7,751 nucleotides of DNA from NCBI GenBank assembly GCA_002868985.1, contig PKTV01000413.1, positions 1-7,751 of the forward strand, in the 5' to 3' direction. Shown here one piece after another: positions 1 to 6,607 of this stretch. The notes beneath the pieces were generated by a model that worked only from the letters and a program-made list of their open reading frames with translations, did not search any database and was not told the origin of the DNA. The stretch comes from Desulfobacteraceae bacterium. GTDB taxonomy: Bacteria > Desulfobacterota > Desulfobacteria > Desulfobacterales > UBA11574. Position numbers and translations under genes: made by a program. How positions within the stretch are numbered: the stretch's first letter is position 1; each line of letters begins with the position of its first letter.

Positions 1-968
1 ATCCGGTCCGTGAGGTCAGGAATAAAATCGAGGATGTCATCCACAACGCCAACATCCGCAGCCTGAAAAATGGGTGCTTTGGGGTTTTTATTGACGGCAA
101 CAACAAAAGGCGCGCCCTTGAGGCCGCCCAGGTGCTGAAATGATCCGCTGATCCCCAATGCCATATAGACTTTCGGTTTGACGATCTTGCCCGAGGTTCC
201 AACCTGACGGGACTTTTCCAGCCATTTTGCATCCACTATGGGTCTGGAGCACGACACATCGGCGCCCATGGCTTTTGCCAAATCGAATATCATCTCCAGG
301 TTGTCCTCATCTTCGATTCCCCTGCCCACCGATACCAGAACATCCGACTTGGTAATATCGACATCGCCGACTTCAGCCTCTACAATTTCCAGGAAACGGC
401 GAGCACCACCTGCAAGACCGCCTGCCATGGCTTCGGCAGTTTTGTCAACGATGTTGCCGTCGGCACTTTTGCTTTCATCTGCTTTGAAAGATCCCGGGCG
501 GAGGGTGATCACGGCACCCTGGGATATATCGCAAAGAAGGTGCGTGCTGACCTGTCCGCCGTATTCCTCGCGAACAGCCTTGAGTTTTCCGTCTTCAATG
601 CCTTCAAAATCGACAGCGTCCGGAAGATATGCCGCGTCAAGCTTTACGGAAAGCCCTGGCGCCAGATCCATACCAAAATGTTCATGGGGAATCAGAACGA
701 TCCCTTCCTTTGGCAGAATGCGAGTCAGCATCGGCCGGATCACTTCTGCGTTAATATGGGCCAGAGCTTCATTATCGATCTTCCAGACCTCGGCAAAAGA
801 AGACTTAACATCCTTGCACACCCCATCGAGCTCGGCGCCGGTACCTGCAATTACGGCAGTAACCGAAGCATCTGTATTGAGTTTTCCGGCCGCGGTGATC
901 ATTTCAAGGGCCGTATCGTCTACAATACCATTCTTGTGTATTATATATGCAAAAACCTGTTGGGCCAT
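1..968 (-). CDS. etfA: Electron transfer flavoprotein alpha subunit (3' end cut by window edge)
   Basis: This is the FAD-binding alpha subunit of the EtfAB heterodimer, a soluble carrier that takes electrons from acyl-CoA dehydrogenases and hands them to a membrane acceptor. The visible part is 322 residues plus two bases. The family is usually about 320-330 residues, so only a short C-terminal tail is missing. The C-terminal FAD domain is well marked: SVGRGIED near residues 213-220, SRPIVDAKW near 241-249, QVGTSGKIVKPKVY near 255-268, GISGSFQH near 272-279, and the APIFQAADVGVV strand near 298-309. No N-terminal ferredoxin domain is present. The ATG overlaps the etfB stop codon as TAATG and is preceded by GGAGGG inside the last codons of etfB, so translation is probably coupled. 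Family assignment is secure. Whether this ETF is classical or electron-bifurcating cannot be settled by eye; its membrane Fe-S oxidoreductase neighbour favours a quinone-linked, non-bifurcating role. Confidence 0.96.
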   Translation of the reverse strand, partial: MAQQVFAYIIHKNGIVDDTALEMITAAGKLNTDASVTAVIAGTGAELDGVCKDVKSSFAEVWKIDNEALAHINAEVIRPMLTRILPKEGIVLIPHEHFGMDLAPGLSVKLDAAYLPDAVDFEGIEDGKLKAVREEYGGQVSTHLLCDISQGAVITLRPGSFKADESKSADGNIVDKTAEAMAGGLAGGARRFLEIVEAEVGDVDITKSDVLVSVGRGIEDEDNLEMIFDLAKAMGADVSCSRPIVDAKWLEKSRQVGTSGKIVKPKVYMALGISGSFQHLGGLKGAPFVVAVNKNPKAPIFQAADVGVVDDILDFIPDLTDR

Positions 969-1759
969 TATTTGATCCCTCCTTTGGCTTTTAAGAGTTC
1001 GACGAGTTTGTCGATGATTTCATCGGTGTCCCCTTCCAGAATCTCTGCGCCTTCGCCCGCGTCAGGCACAAAATAATCGAGACGCTTTATTCGAGCCCCG
1101 GATTCTCCGACAGCGTCCGCTGCAATTCCGAGGTCGCCGGCGGTGTAAACCGGTATATCAAGTGACGCCACCTTTCGGATTCCGCGAATACCCACATATC
1201 GCGGCTCGTTGATGCCGGTCTGGATGGAAAGAACACAAGGGAGCTCGATTTCATTCATCTCCTGGTTTCCGCCGGCAATTTCACGGCCGACTTTAATTTT
1301 TTTGTCATCGATAACTTCTAAAAGATTGACCAAAGAAGCATAGGGCCACTCGAGCATGGCGGCCAGCATGCCGCCCACCTGGCCTGCCCCGTCATCTGCC
1401 TGAGCGCCGGTCAAAATCAGGTCATAATTCCCCTTTTCAACCGCTGCTTTTAAAACAGCGGCAATCCCTTTTCCATCAGATCCATTAAACGCATCATCTG
1501 AAAGGAGGGTGCCGTTATCAGCGCCCATGGCCATCTCTCTTCGAACGATCTCCTCATCTTCCTCGTCGCCGACAGTAACGACGGTAATGCTGCCGCCGAC
1601 CTTGTCTCGAATCTGAATGGCTTCTTCAACAGCATAATTGTCCCATTCGTTTACAGAATATACCAGGTCATCCCGTTCGATATCCGTACCGTCTCTGTTG
1701 ACCTCGATCTCATTTTCCGACGTGTCCGGAACCCGTTTGACACACACTAAAATTTCCAT
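968..1759 (-). CDS. etfB: Electron transfer flavoprotein beta subunit
   Basis: This is the AMP-binding beta subunit that pairs with EtfA, 263 residues long and of normal size for the family. It opens with the typical MEILVCVKRVPDT. It carries the VNEWDNYAVEEA helix (residues 36-47), the nucleotide-binding stretch DLILTGAQADDGAGQVG (113-129) followed by LEWP, and the beta-subunit signature region VGREIAGG...ELPCVLSI (157-179). I chose the ATG at 1759 because GGGAGGG lies 5 nt upstream and the protein starts exactly where the family starts. An in-frame ATG at 1843 would add 28 residues, mostly translated from a GC-rich palindrome, and is rejected. It is the first gene of an etfBA unit. Its upstream gap is full of repeats and no convincing promoter could be picked out there. 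Confidence 0.97.
   Translation of the reverse strand: MEILVCVKRVPDTSENEIEVNRDGTDIERDDLVYSVNEWDNYAVEEAIQIRDKVGGSITVVTVGDEEDEEIVRREMAMGADNGTLLSDDAFNGSDGKGIAAVLKAAVEKGNYDLILTGAQADDGAGQVGGMLAAMLEWPYASLVNLLEVIDDKKIKVGREIAGGNQEMNEIELPCVLSIQTGINEPRYVGIRGIRKVASLDIPVYTAGDLGIAADAVGESGARIKRLDYFVPDAGEGAEILEGDTDEIIDKLVELLKAKGGIK
977..982 (-). promoter_or_regulatory. Ribosome binding site of etfA inside the etfB 3' end
   Basis: On the minus strand GGAGGG lies 8 nt before the etfA ATG and is made from the last Gly-Gly codons of etfB. With the TAATG stop/start overlap this supports coupled, roughly equimolar synthesis of the two subunits. Confidence 0.8.
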
Positions 1760-1800
1760 ATTTTCCCTCCCAAAAATTATTTGCCACAAAGGCACGAAGA

Positions 1801-1840
1801 CCCGCCCGCCTCGCCTAAGGCGAAGCCGATGGCGGGCAGG
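1801..1840. repeat. GC-rich REP-like palindrome upstream of etfB, copy A
   Basis: GCCCGCC (1804-1810) pairs with GGCGGGC (1831-1837). Directly inside, TCGCCT (1811-1816) pairs with AGGCGA (1818-1823). Together they give about 13 base pairs with a tight tip and a 7-nt bulge. The block is much richer in GC than its surroundings, starts CCCGCC and ends GCGGGCAGG. It lies about 42-80 nt upstream of the etfB ATG, so it could be in the leader transcript. Confidence 0.7.
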
Positions 1841-2005
1841 CACAAAGGATATATCCCAGGTTAATCGGTTCAGGGTTTAAGGTTCACCGTTCAGCAACAC
1901 AAACATCCCAACTTAACTGGAGTTATTAAGAATTCAGAAACACTTATCAGTTCACCCAATGGATGATTGCTGCAGCTGTCTATAAACAGACAGCAATGAG
2001 CTATA

Positions 2006-2040
2006 CCTGCCCGCTCGTGCCTCGCAGTGGCAGGCGGGAC
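2006..2040. repeat. GC-rich REP-like palindrome, copy B (inverted relative to copy A)
   Basis: Read on the minus strand this begins (after GT) with CCCGCC and ends GCGGGCAGG, as copy A does on the plus strand, so the two look like diverged members of one family in opposite orientation. Pairings visible are CCCGC (2010-2014) with GCGGG (2034-2038), or alternatively CCTGCC (2006-2011) with GGCAGG (2029-2034). Confidence 0.6.
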
Positions 2041-2131
2041 TGAATTTCTTTACAACCTTGAACGTTGAACAGGGAACCCGAAACCGCTCAGTTTAGATTC
2101 AATCAACAAACGACAATCATCAAAAAAAGTT

Positions 2132-2304
2132 GCAAGTGCCTAAAGTGAGCTAAAGTGCCTATTTATCCCGTATTCATCGGGGAAGTTAAGGTATTCTGTC
2201 AATTTTAATTATAATTGGTCGCGCTGAAAACGCGTTCCTCAACTTTAGCTCACTTTAGGCACTTCAAACTTCACACTTTTGGACTTCAAACTTTAGGCAC
2301 TTGC
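2132..2304. repeat. Dispersed inverted-repeat element, copy 1; possible terminator of the Fe-S oxidoreductase gene
   Basis: The left arm at 2134-2156 is an exact reverse complement of 2242-2264 (23 bp). In addition, the outermost 15 bases (2132-2146) are an exact reverse complement of 2290-2304, so the arms can pair in two registers. The right side is built from degenerate 7-base units of the type ACTTTAG/ACTTCAA. The centre carries GTGCCTATTTATCCCGTATT, then CGGGGAAGTTA, which forms a small CCCG/CGGG hairpin, and an AT-rich core. A related copy lies at 6608-6788 in the same orientation. On the minus strand the element starts about 32 nt after the oxidoreductase stop and its last arm is followed by AAC and seven T residues (2128 to 2122), the shape of an intrinsic terminator with a very large loop. 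Confidence 0.85.
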
Positions 2305-2336
2305 GAGAAGGCTACTGTCACTTTGTTTATGCTCAT

Positions 2337-4406
2337 TTAGGGTTCAGTTATATGCTGGTTAACCAGCTCAACTATATCTATGGCCTCCATTTCCCCTTCC
2401 AGCCCGCTGGTCTTAATGGCATCTTCAATATTGACCATACAAAAGGGACAAGCGGTGACAATGACGTTCGCTCCGGCTGCCTTTGCCATTTCAACCCTGA
2501 CCTGCCCCATCCGTTTATCCTCTATGGGCTCGTAAAAGAGCATCAGTCCGCCGCCGCCGCAACAAAACGAGCGGTCTTTGCAGTTTTTGGTCATTTCAAC
2601 CCGCTGGATTCCGGGAATCGAATCGATGACCTCACGCGGATCATTATAAAGGTCATTGTGACGGCCAAGATAACACGGATCGTGATAGGTATAGATTTTA
2701 TCCGGGCTCTCAATATACTTTAATTGGATATTGCCCGATTTGATGCCTTTTAAAACAGTACTGCTGATGTGCTCCACCGACGGGATGTCCTTGTAGTCGT
2801 GTTTTAACGCATTAAAGGCATGGGGGTCTGCGGTAACAATACGATTCACACCGGCATTGTTGATGGCATCTGAATTTCGATCCCTTAGATCCAAAAAGAG
2901 CATCTCCTCGCCGAATCGCCTGACCTCGTGGCCGCTGTCTCTTTCCGCGGGTCCCAGAATTCCGAAATCTACATGGGCTGCACTAAGAACCCTGGCTGCG
3001 GCCCGGCCGATGTCCTGTATCCGGTCATCATACGAAGTAATGCTGTCGACAAAGTAGAGGGTATCTGCGGTCTCTTTTTTTCCCAAGATCTTTATGTTGA
3101 GATCTTCAGGCAATTCCTTGGTCCAGTCCGCGCGTTTTTTCTCCATTTTGCCGTAAGGGTTACCCCGTTTTTCGAGGGCTCCCAAAGGTTTTTGCAAGGA
3201 TTGGGGCACCATCCCGTCGTCCACCAAACCCCTTCTCACATCAACAATCTTGTCGATATATTCGATAAGAACCGGACACTCCTCTTCACAGGCGCCGCAG
3301 GTGGTGCACGACCATATTTCATCTTCTTCCAAAACTTTGCCGATGAACGGACTCACATCCACAGACTTGCCCTTGAGCGGATATTTATTGAACGAATAGT
3401 TGCGGCTCTTAATGGAGATAAATCTTGGAGAAAGCGGTCGCCCCACGGCATTGGCCGGACAATTGTCCGAACATCTCCCGCAATCGACACAGGAATAAAA
3501 ATCGAGCATGTGTTTCCAGGTAAAATCTTCAAACTTCTTGACCCCGAAAGATTCAAGGTCATCCAACGCTTCTTCCTCAACCCCCCATTTTACCGGTTTT
3601 ACCGTACCTTTGTCGAGTTTCATTAAAAACACATTCGGCAAGGACGTGATCACATGAAAATGCTTGCCCATGGGTAAAAAACAGAGTAAAAAGAAGAATA
3701 TCAGTTCATGCGAATAATATGCACCCAGATGTAGATGTTGCAGCATATCTATTGGAAAGAGCCTTAACATATGCGTAGCCGCCCATGTTCCGGTCAATGG
3801 CACCAAAATCTCCGGCTTTAATCCACTTTGAATTCGAGCGGCAAACTCGCTTCCTTCAAAGGCCATATCGCAGGTGACCAGTCCTGTAATCAGAAACAGG
3901 ACCAGTACGGCTTCCCAGGTATGATCTTTGCCGTATTTGGGGGGTACCGCGTATCGTTCGGGTTTAATGACGATTCGACGATACAATGCAGCCAGACAAG
4001 CTGCCAAAATGACTGTTCCGGCAAGATCCTTTAGTACCATGTAAACCTGACCGGTCATGCCGCTCATTCCCGGCAGCACATAGCCATCGGAAATTCCGAG
4101 CAGCACAAGAGTTATGGATCTCAGAGACAGGATGACAAAACCAGCAAAGAGCGCAATATGGATAATTCCCGCATCCGGGTACCTGGGATGCCGGTACTGC
4201 CCGACGGCATACTTTAACATTTTTAAAAATCGGACAAATAGACGGTCAAGTCGCGGGTCCGGAGATGCTTGAACCATCGGTTTCAGACGGAGGGCGATGA
4301 TGTAGGTAAACATTGCCACACCCACCACCGGTATGATCAATGAGAAAATTACGGTGGGAAACCCTAAAACGAAGGCCTTAGCCGGAGATATTAATACAGA
4401 TTCCAT
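2337..4406 (-). CDS. Membrane Fe-S oxidoreductase, ETF:quinone oxidoreductase type (HdrD/DsrK-like with fused NarI/DsrM-like domain)
   Basis: This 689-residue protein probably accepts electrons from EtfAB and delivers them to the membrane quinone pool. Residues 1-262 are a membrane domain of about five or six hydrophobic segments (roughly 10-38, 80-105, 120-143, 163-180, 200-217, 234-262). Several histidines near segment ends (H83, H212, H224, H226, H233) could ligate heme b. Next come two cubane cluster motifs, C306-C309-C312-C316-P and C367-C370-C373-C377-P. The C-terminal half has two cysteine-rich CCG domains. The second is intact (DPC578YLGR, C615-C616-GGGG, C653-PF-C656). The first keeps the fold-like sequence (TSYDDR, EVRRFGEE, DPHAFN) but lacks its cysteines: D454-S455, D490-S491, D527 and A530 stand where cysteines are usual. 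The start at 4406 has only a distant AGGGAG, 14 nt upstream, but the next methionine (residue 33) lies within the first membrane helix. The gene is divergent from the acyl-CoA ligase and upstream of etfBA on the same strand. Its exact partner and quinone reduction are inferred. Confidence 0.9.
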   Translation of the reverse strand: MESVLISPAKAFVLGFPTVIFSLIIPVVGVAMFTYIIALRLKPMVQASPDPRLDRLFVRFLKMLKYAVGQYRHPRYPDAGIIHIALFAGFVILSLRSITLVLLGISDGYVLPGMSGMTGQVYMVLKDLAGTVILAACLAALYRRIVIKPERYAVPPKYGKDHTWEAVLVLFLITGLVTCDMAFEGSEFAARIQSGLKPEILVPLTGTWAATHMLRLFPIDMLQHLHLGAYYSHELIFFFLLCFLPMGKHFHVITSLPNVFLMKLDKGTVKPVKWGVEEEALDDLESFGVKKFEDFTWKHMLDFYSCVDCGRCSDNCPANAVGRPLSPRFISIKSRNYSFNKYPLKGKSVDVSPFIGKVLEEDEIWSCTTCGACEEECPVLIEYIDKIVDVRRGLVDDGMVPQSLQKPLGALEKRGNPYGKMEKKRADWTKELPEDLNIKILGKKETADTLYFVDSITSYDDRIQDIGRAAARVLSAAHVDFGILGPAERDSGHEVRRFGEEMLFLDLRDRNSDAINNAGVNRIVTADPHAFNALKHDYKDIPSVEHISSTVLKGIKSGNIQLKYIESPDKIYTYHDPCYLGRHNDLYNDPREVIDSIPGIQRVEMTKNCKDRSFCCGGGGLMLFYEPIEDKRMGQVRVEMAKAAGANVIVTACPFCMVNIEDAIKTSGLEGEMEAIDIVELVNQHITEP

Positions 4407-4506
4407 TTTATATTTTTTCGCTCCCTACCCCGATCAAATGGCGACGGGCAGATTTAGACGAAGACAGGTCGCACCGAGATGTTTTTATGATTGTCATGCT
4501 CGGCAA

Positions 4507-4524
4507 TGAATGAATGCTCATTCA
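4507..4524. promoter_or_regulatory. FadR (TetR-family)-type operator palindrome
   Basis: The sequence reads TGAATGA-ATGC-TCATTCA. Both 7-base arms and the 4-base spacing equal those of the Bacillus subtilis FadR box consensus TGAATGAMTANTCATTCA; the centre ATGC departs from it at one position. A second, overlapping register gives 8-base arms AATGAATG/CATTCATT (4509-4526). It lies about 100 nt upstream of the oxidoreductase start and about 290 nt upstream of the ligase start. In the known case a TetR-family repressor is released by long-chain acyl-CoA. No such regulator is encoded in this window. Confidence 0.75.
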
Positions 4525-4593
4525 TTTTTTAACAAACAGCCCTTTTTGCTGTCAAGTAAAAGTTTGGTTTTTCATTCGATTTCAAGTCTATTT

Positions 4594-4602
4594 TGGTATA
4601 CT
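4594..4602 (+). promoter_or_regulatory. Candidate extended -10 box for the acyl-CoA ligase
   Basis: TGGTATACT fits the extended -10 pattern TGnTATAAT with one mismatch. No good -35 hexamer lies 16-18 nt upstream (ATTCGA or TTCGAT), which is tolerable for an extended -10 promoter. It would give a leader of about 205-210 nt, and it sits about 70 nt downstream of the FadR-type palindrome. Confidence 0.35.
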
Positions 4603-4704
4603 AATGTCGCATAAATTACAAGCTTTCTTGACAAATATCCATTTTCATCCTAACAAATATAGACAAGAAAATTGGAATTGGCCTGCTAAACCGGGCAAAA
4701 TTTA

Positions 4705-4740
4705 TTAAATCTTCAATCTTAAATCTTAAATTATTCAATT
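4705..4740. repeat. Tandem AT-rich heptamers in the ligase leader
   Basis: Consecutive units TTAAATC, TTCAATC, TTAAATC, TTAAATT and, after one extra base, TTCAATT form a degenerate 7-bp tandem array about 80-110 nt upstream of the ligase ATG. Its role is unknown. It may be a low-complexity dispersed repeat. Confidence 0.6.
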
Positions 4741-4816
4741 TAGAGCGTTTGCACCAGAACTTTTCTTCTGCCGTGAAAGGCACAATATTTTTACCCAAGC
4801 GCATAAAGGGGGGCCT

Positions 4817-6517
4817 ATGACAACAGAAATCAGATATGAAGATAAATCCTGGCTAACCAGTTATGAAAAAGGGGTTCCTGAAAAATTAGACTATGAAGAA
4901 ATATGCCTCCCAAAAATTCTGGAAAGGACGGCCGGCAAATTTCCGAATAAGATGGCCCTTTTATTTGAGGGATACAAAGTGACCTATCGCGAACTCAATG
5001 ATATGGTCAACCGTTTTGCCGCAGCCTTGCATTCCTTTGGTATTAAAGAAGGCGACAGCGTTGCCATCCTTCTGCCCAACCTCATCCCTTGTGTCGTGGC
5101 CTATTATGCCATATTAAAGATCGGCGGAATCACGGTGATGAACAACCCTTTGTATTCGGACCGGGAACTTGAACACCAATTTAATGATTCCGGGTCAAAA
5201 GTGCTGATAACTCTGGACCTTTTGGGAAATCGCATGATTGATTTAAGGCCGAAAACAAAGATAAAGCAGATTATATATACCTCTATCGGTGATTATCTTC
5301 CTTTTCCAAAGAATCTTTTGTTTCCGCTTGTGGGCAAGAAAAAAAAGCTTGCGGCAGACGTTAAATCATCTCCAAATGTGTTCAAATGTAAAGATGTTCT
5401 GGCAAAAAGTTCTCCAAATCCTCCCGAGGTTGAGCTTTCGTTTGATGACGTTGCCATGTATCAGTATACCGGCGGTACCACCGGCGTTTCAAAAGGCGTT
5501 ATGCTTACCCATGGCAATCTGAGCAAACAGGTTCAACAGGTTGGCGCATGGTTTCCCGCCTTCGACAGCAATGAAATTATGTTGGGAGCACTTCCCTTTT
5601 TTCATGTGTTTGGCCTGACCACCGCAATGAATCTGGCCATTTATTTGGGGTGGGGAGATATTCTTGTTCCAAAACCCCAACCGGAACCGCTAATCCAAGC
5701 CATTCGGAAATTTAAACCAACCTTCGTGCCACTGGTACCAACCATGTATATCGGAATACTGAATCATCCACACATCGACAATGTTGACCTGACGTCAATC
5801 AAAGGATGTTTTTCAGGCAGTGCCCCGCTACCGTTGGAAGTGATCAGAGAATTTGAAAACAAAACCGGCGCTGTGATCGTCGAAGGATACGGTTTGACGG
5901 AATCCTCACCGGTCACCCACATAAACCCCTTTTCCGGAGGAAAACGTAAAGTCGGGAGTATCGGAATCCCCATTTCTGACACGGATTGCCGTATCGTTGA
6001 CCTCAATAACGGCAATGCAGATGTTCCTTTAGGAGAATCGGGTGAAATTCTCGTTAAAGGCCCACAGGTCATGAAAGGTTATTGGAACAAGGCCGAAGAA
6101 ACAGCCAGCACACTTACAGATGGCTGGCTTCACACAGGTGATATCGGCAAAATGGATGAAGAAGGATATTTTTATATCGTTGACAGAAAAAAAGATATGA
6201 TCTTATCCGGTGGTTTGAATGTATACCCGCGTGATATTGAAGAAGTATTTTATGAAAATCCCAAGATCCAGGAAGCCGCTGCAATCGGCATCCCCCACCC
6301 CAGCCGAGGTGAATCTGTCAAAGTTTTTGTTGCGCTTAAAGAAGGCGTAACCGCTACACAGGAAGAACTTATCGAATATTGCACAGACAAAATGGCAAAG
6401 TTTAAGCTTCCAACCGAAATTGAATTCAGAATCGAACTTCCTAAAACAAATGTCGGTAAAATTTTGAAAAAAGACCTCCGAGCAGAAGAAATGGCGAAGC
6501 AACGAAAAACAGAGTAA
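4817..6517 (+). CDS. Long-chain-type acyl-CoA synthetase (AMP-forming)
   Basis: This ANL-superfamily enzyme of 566 residues would convert a carboxylic acid, ATP and CoA to acyl-CoA, AMP and PPi, most likely in the cytoplasm. The core motifs are all present: the P-loop YTGGTTGVSKG (217-227), GYGLTESSP (357-365), GWLHTGD (436-442) with the ATP-ribose aspartate D442, the hinge region DRKKDMILSGG (456-466), and the C-terminal PKTNVGKILKK (542-551) in which K548 is the expected adenylation lysine. Length and motif wording (GGLNVYPRDIEEV) match FadD-type long-chain enzymes, but substrate length or an aromatic substrate cannot be read from sequence. The ATG follows GGGGGG with 3 bases between. The gene is transcribed away from the Fe-S oxidoreductase across a shared regulatory region with a FadR-type operator, which supports a fatty-acid role. 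Confidence 0.93.
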   Translation: MTTEIRYEDKSWLTSYEKGVPEKLDYEEICLPKILERTAGKFPNKMALLFEGYKVTYRELNDMVNRFAAALHSFGIKEGDSVAILLPNLIPCVVAYYAILKIGGITVMNNPLYSDRELEHQFNDSGSKVLITLDLLGNRMIDLRPKTKIKQIIYTSIGDYLPFPKNLLFPLVGKKKKLAADVKSSPNVFKCKDVLAKSSPNPPEVELSFDDVAMYQYTGGTTGVSKGVMLTHGNLSKQVQQVGAWFPAFDSNEIMLGALPFFHVFGLTTAMNLAIYLGWGDILVPKPQPEPLIQAIRKFKPTFVPLVPTMYIGILNHPHIDNVDLTSIKGCFSGSAPLPLEVIREFENKTGAVIVEGYGLTESSPVTHINPFSGGKRKVGSIGIPISDTDCRIVDLNNGNADVPLGESGEILVKGPQVMKGYWNKAEETASTLTDGWLHTGDIGKMDEEGYFYIVDRKKDMILSGGLNVYPRDIEEVFYENPKIQEAAAIGIPHPSRGESVKVFVALKEGVTATQEELIEYCTDKMAKFKLPTEIEFRIELPKTNVGKILKKDLRAEEMAKQRKTE

Positions 6518-6541
6518 ATCGGTCTATAGAAAAGAATTTTG

Positions 6542-6585
6542 GCCCAGAGGATTGGGCTTTGGTTGAGCCCTAAAAGGGGCTGTTT
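6542..6585 (+). terminator. Tandem hairpins after the acyl-CoA ligase, possible terminator
   Basis: GCCCA (6542-6546) pairs with TGGGC (6553-6557), followed by TTT. Then AGCCCT (6566-6571) pairs with GGGGCT (6576-6581, one G-T pair) around an AAAA loop, followed by GTTT. The T tracts are short, so termination may be partial. Confidence 0.45.
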
Positions 6586-6607
6586 CCCTGAAAACCAGAC
6601 AAGTTAA

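Larger units (their letters stand above)
1760..2336. other. Repeat-rich intergenic gap between the Fe-S oxidoreductase and etfB
   Basis: I see no credible gene in these 577 bases. Short open frames here are composed of repeats and lack ribosome binding sites and family-like sequence. From left to right the gap holds: the etfB ribosome binding site (1765-1771, minus); a GCCACAAAGGCACGAAGA stretch (1783-1800) whose GGCACnAAG motif recurs at 1839-1848 on the other side of a GC-rich palindrome; a 12-bp inverted pair GTTCA[C/A]CGTTCA (1882-1893 plus, 2059-2070 minus, one mismatch); a second GC-rich palindrome; and the large inverted-repeat element near the oxidoreductase stop. The etfBA promoter must lie here if etfBA is not read through from the oxidoreductase gene, but I could not identify clear -35/-10 boxes. 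Confidence 0.75.
4407..4816. promoter_or_regulatory. Divergent promoter region between the Fe-S oxidoreductase and the acyl-CoA ligase
   Basis: These 410 bases contain no credible gene. They must carry the promoters of both flanking genes. Visible elements are a FadR-type palindrome, a candidate extended -10 box, a TTGACA hexamer at 4628-4633 without a good -10 partner, and a run of AT-rich heptamers just upstream of the ligase. A half-site-like TCATTCG occurs at 4572-4578. Confidence 0.7.

Noticed and set aside
238..1076. Plus-strand open frames of 245 and 178 residues opposite etfA
   Set aside because: They lie antisense to a clear, full-domain etfA, show no family-like sequence and mirror its codon pattern.
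1760..1843. Longer etfB starting at the in-frame ATG at 1843
   Set aside because: The extra 28 residues are arginine-rich translation of a GC-rich palindrome, and the ATG at 1759 has a strong ribosome binding site and matches the family N-terminus.
2132..2304. CRISPR array, because of repeated ACTTTAG-type units
   Set aside because: The units are 7 bases, degenerate and almost without spacers, and the arms are inverted; there are no regular repeats of 24-37 bases and no cas genes.
2301..3626. Plus-strand open frames opposite the Fe-S oxidoreductase
   Set aside because: They are antisense shadows of a gene with two cubane cluster motifs and a complete CCG domain; the first even begins inside the dispersed repeat.
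4628..4656. TTGACA hexamer as -35 box of a ligase promoter
   Set aside because: At 17 nt spacing the -10 would be TAACAA, with only three of six consensus bases, so it is not called.
4514..4804. Small open frames of 62-64 residues in the divergent promoter region
   Set aside because: They run through the operator and the AT-rich heptamers, lack credible ribosome binding sites and resemble no protein.
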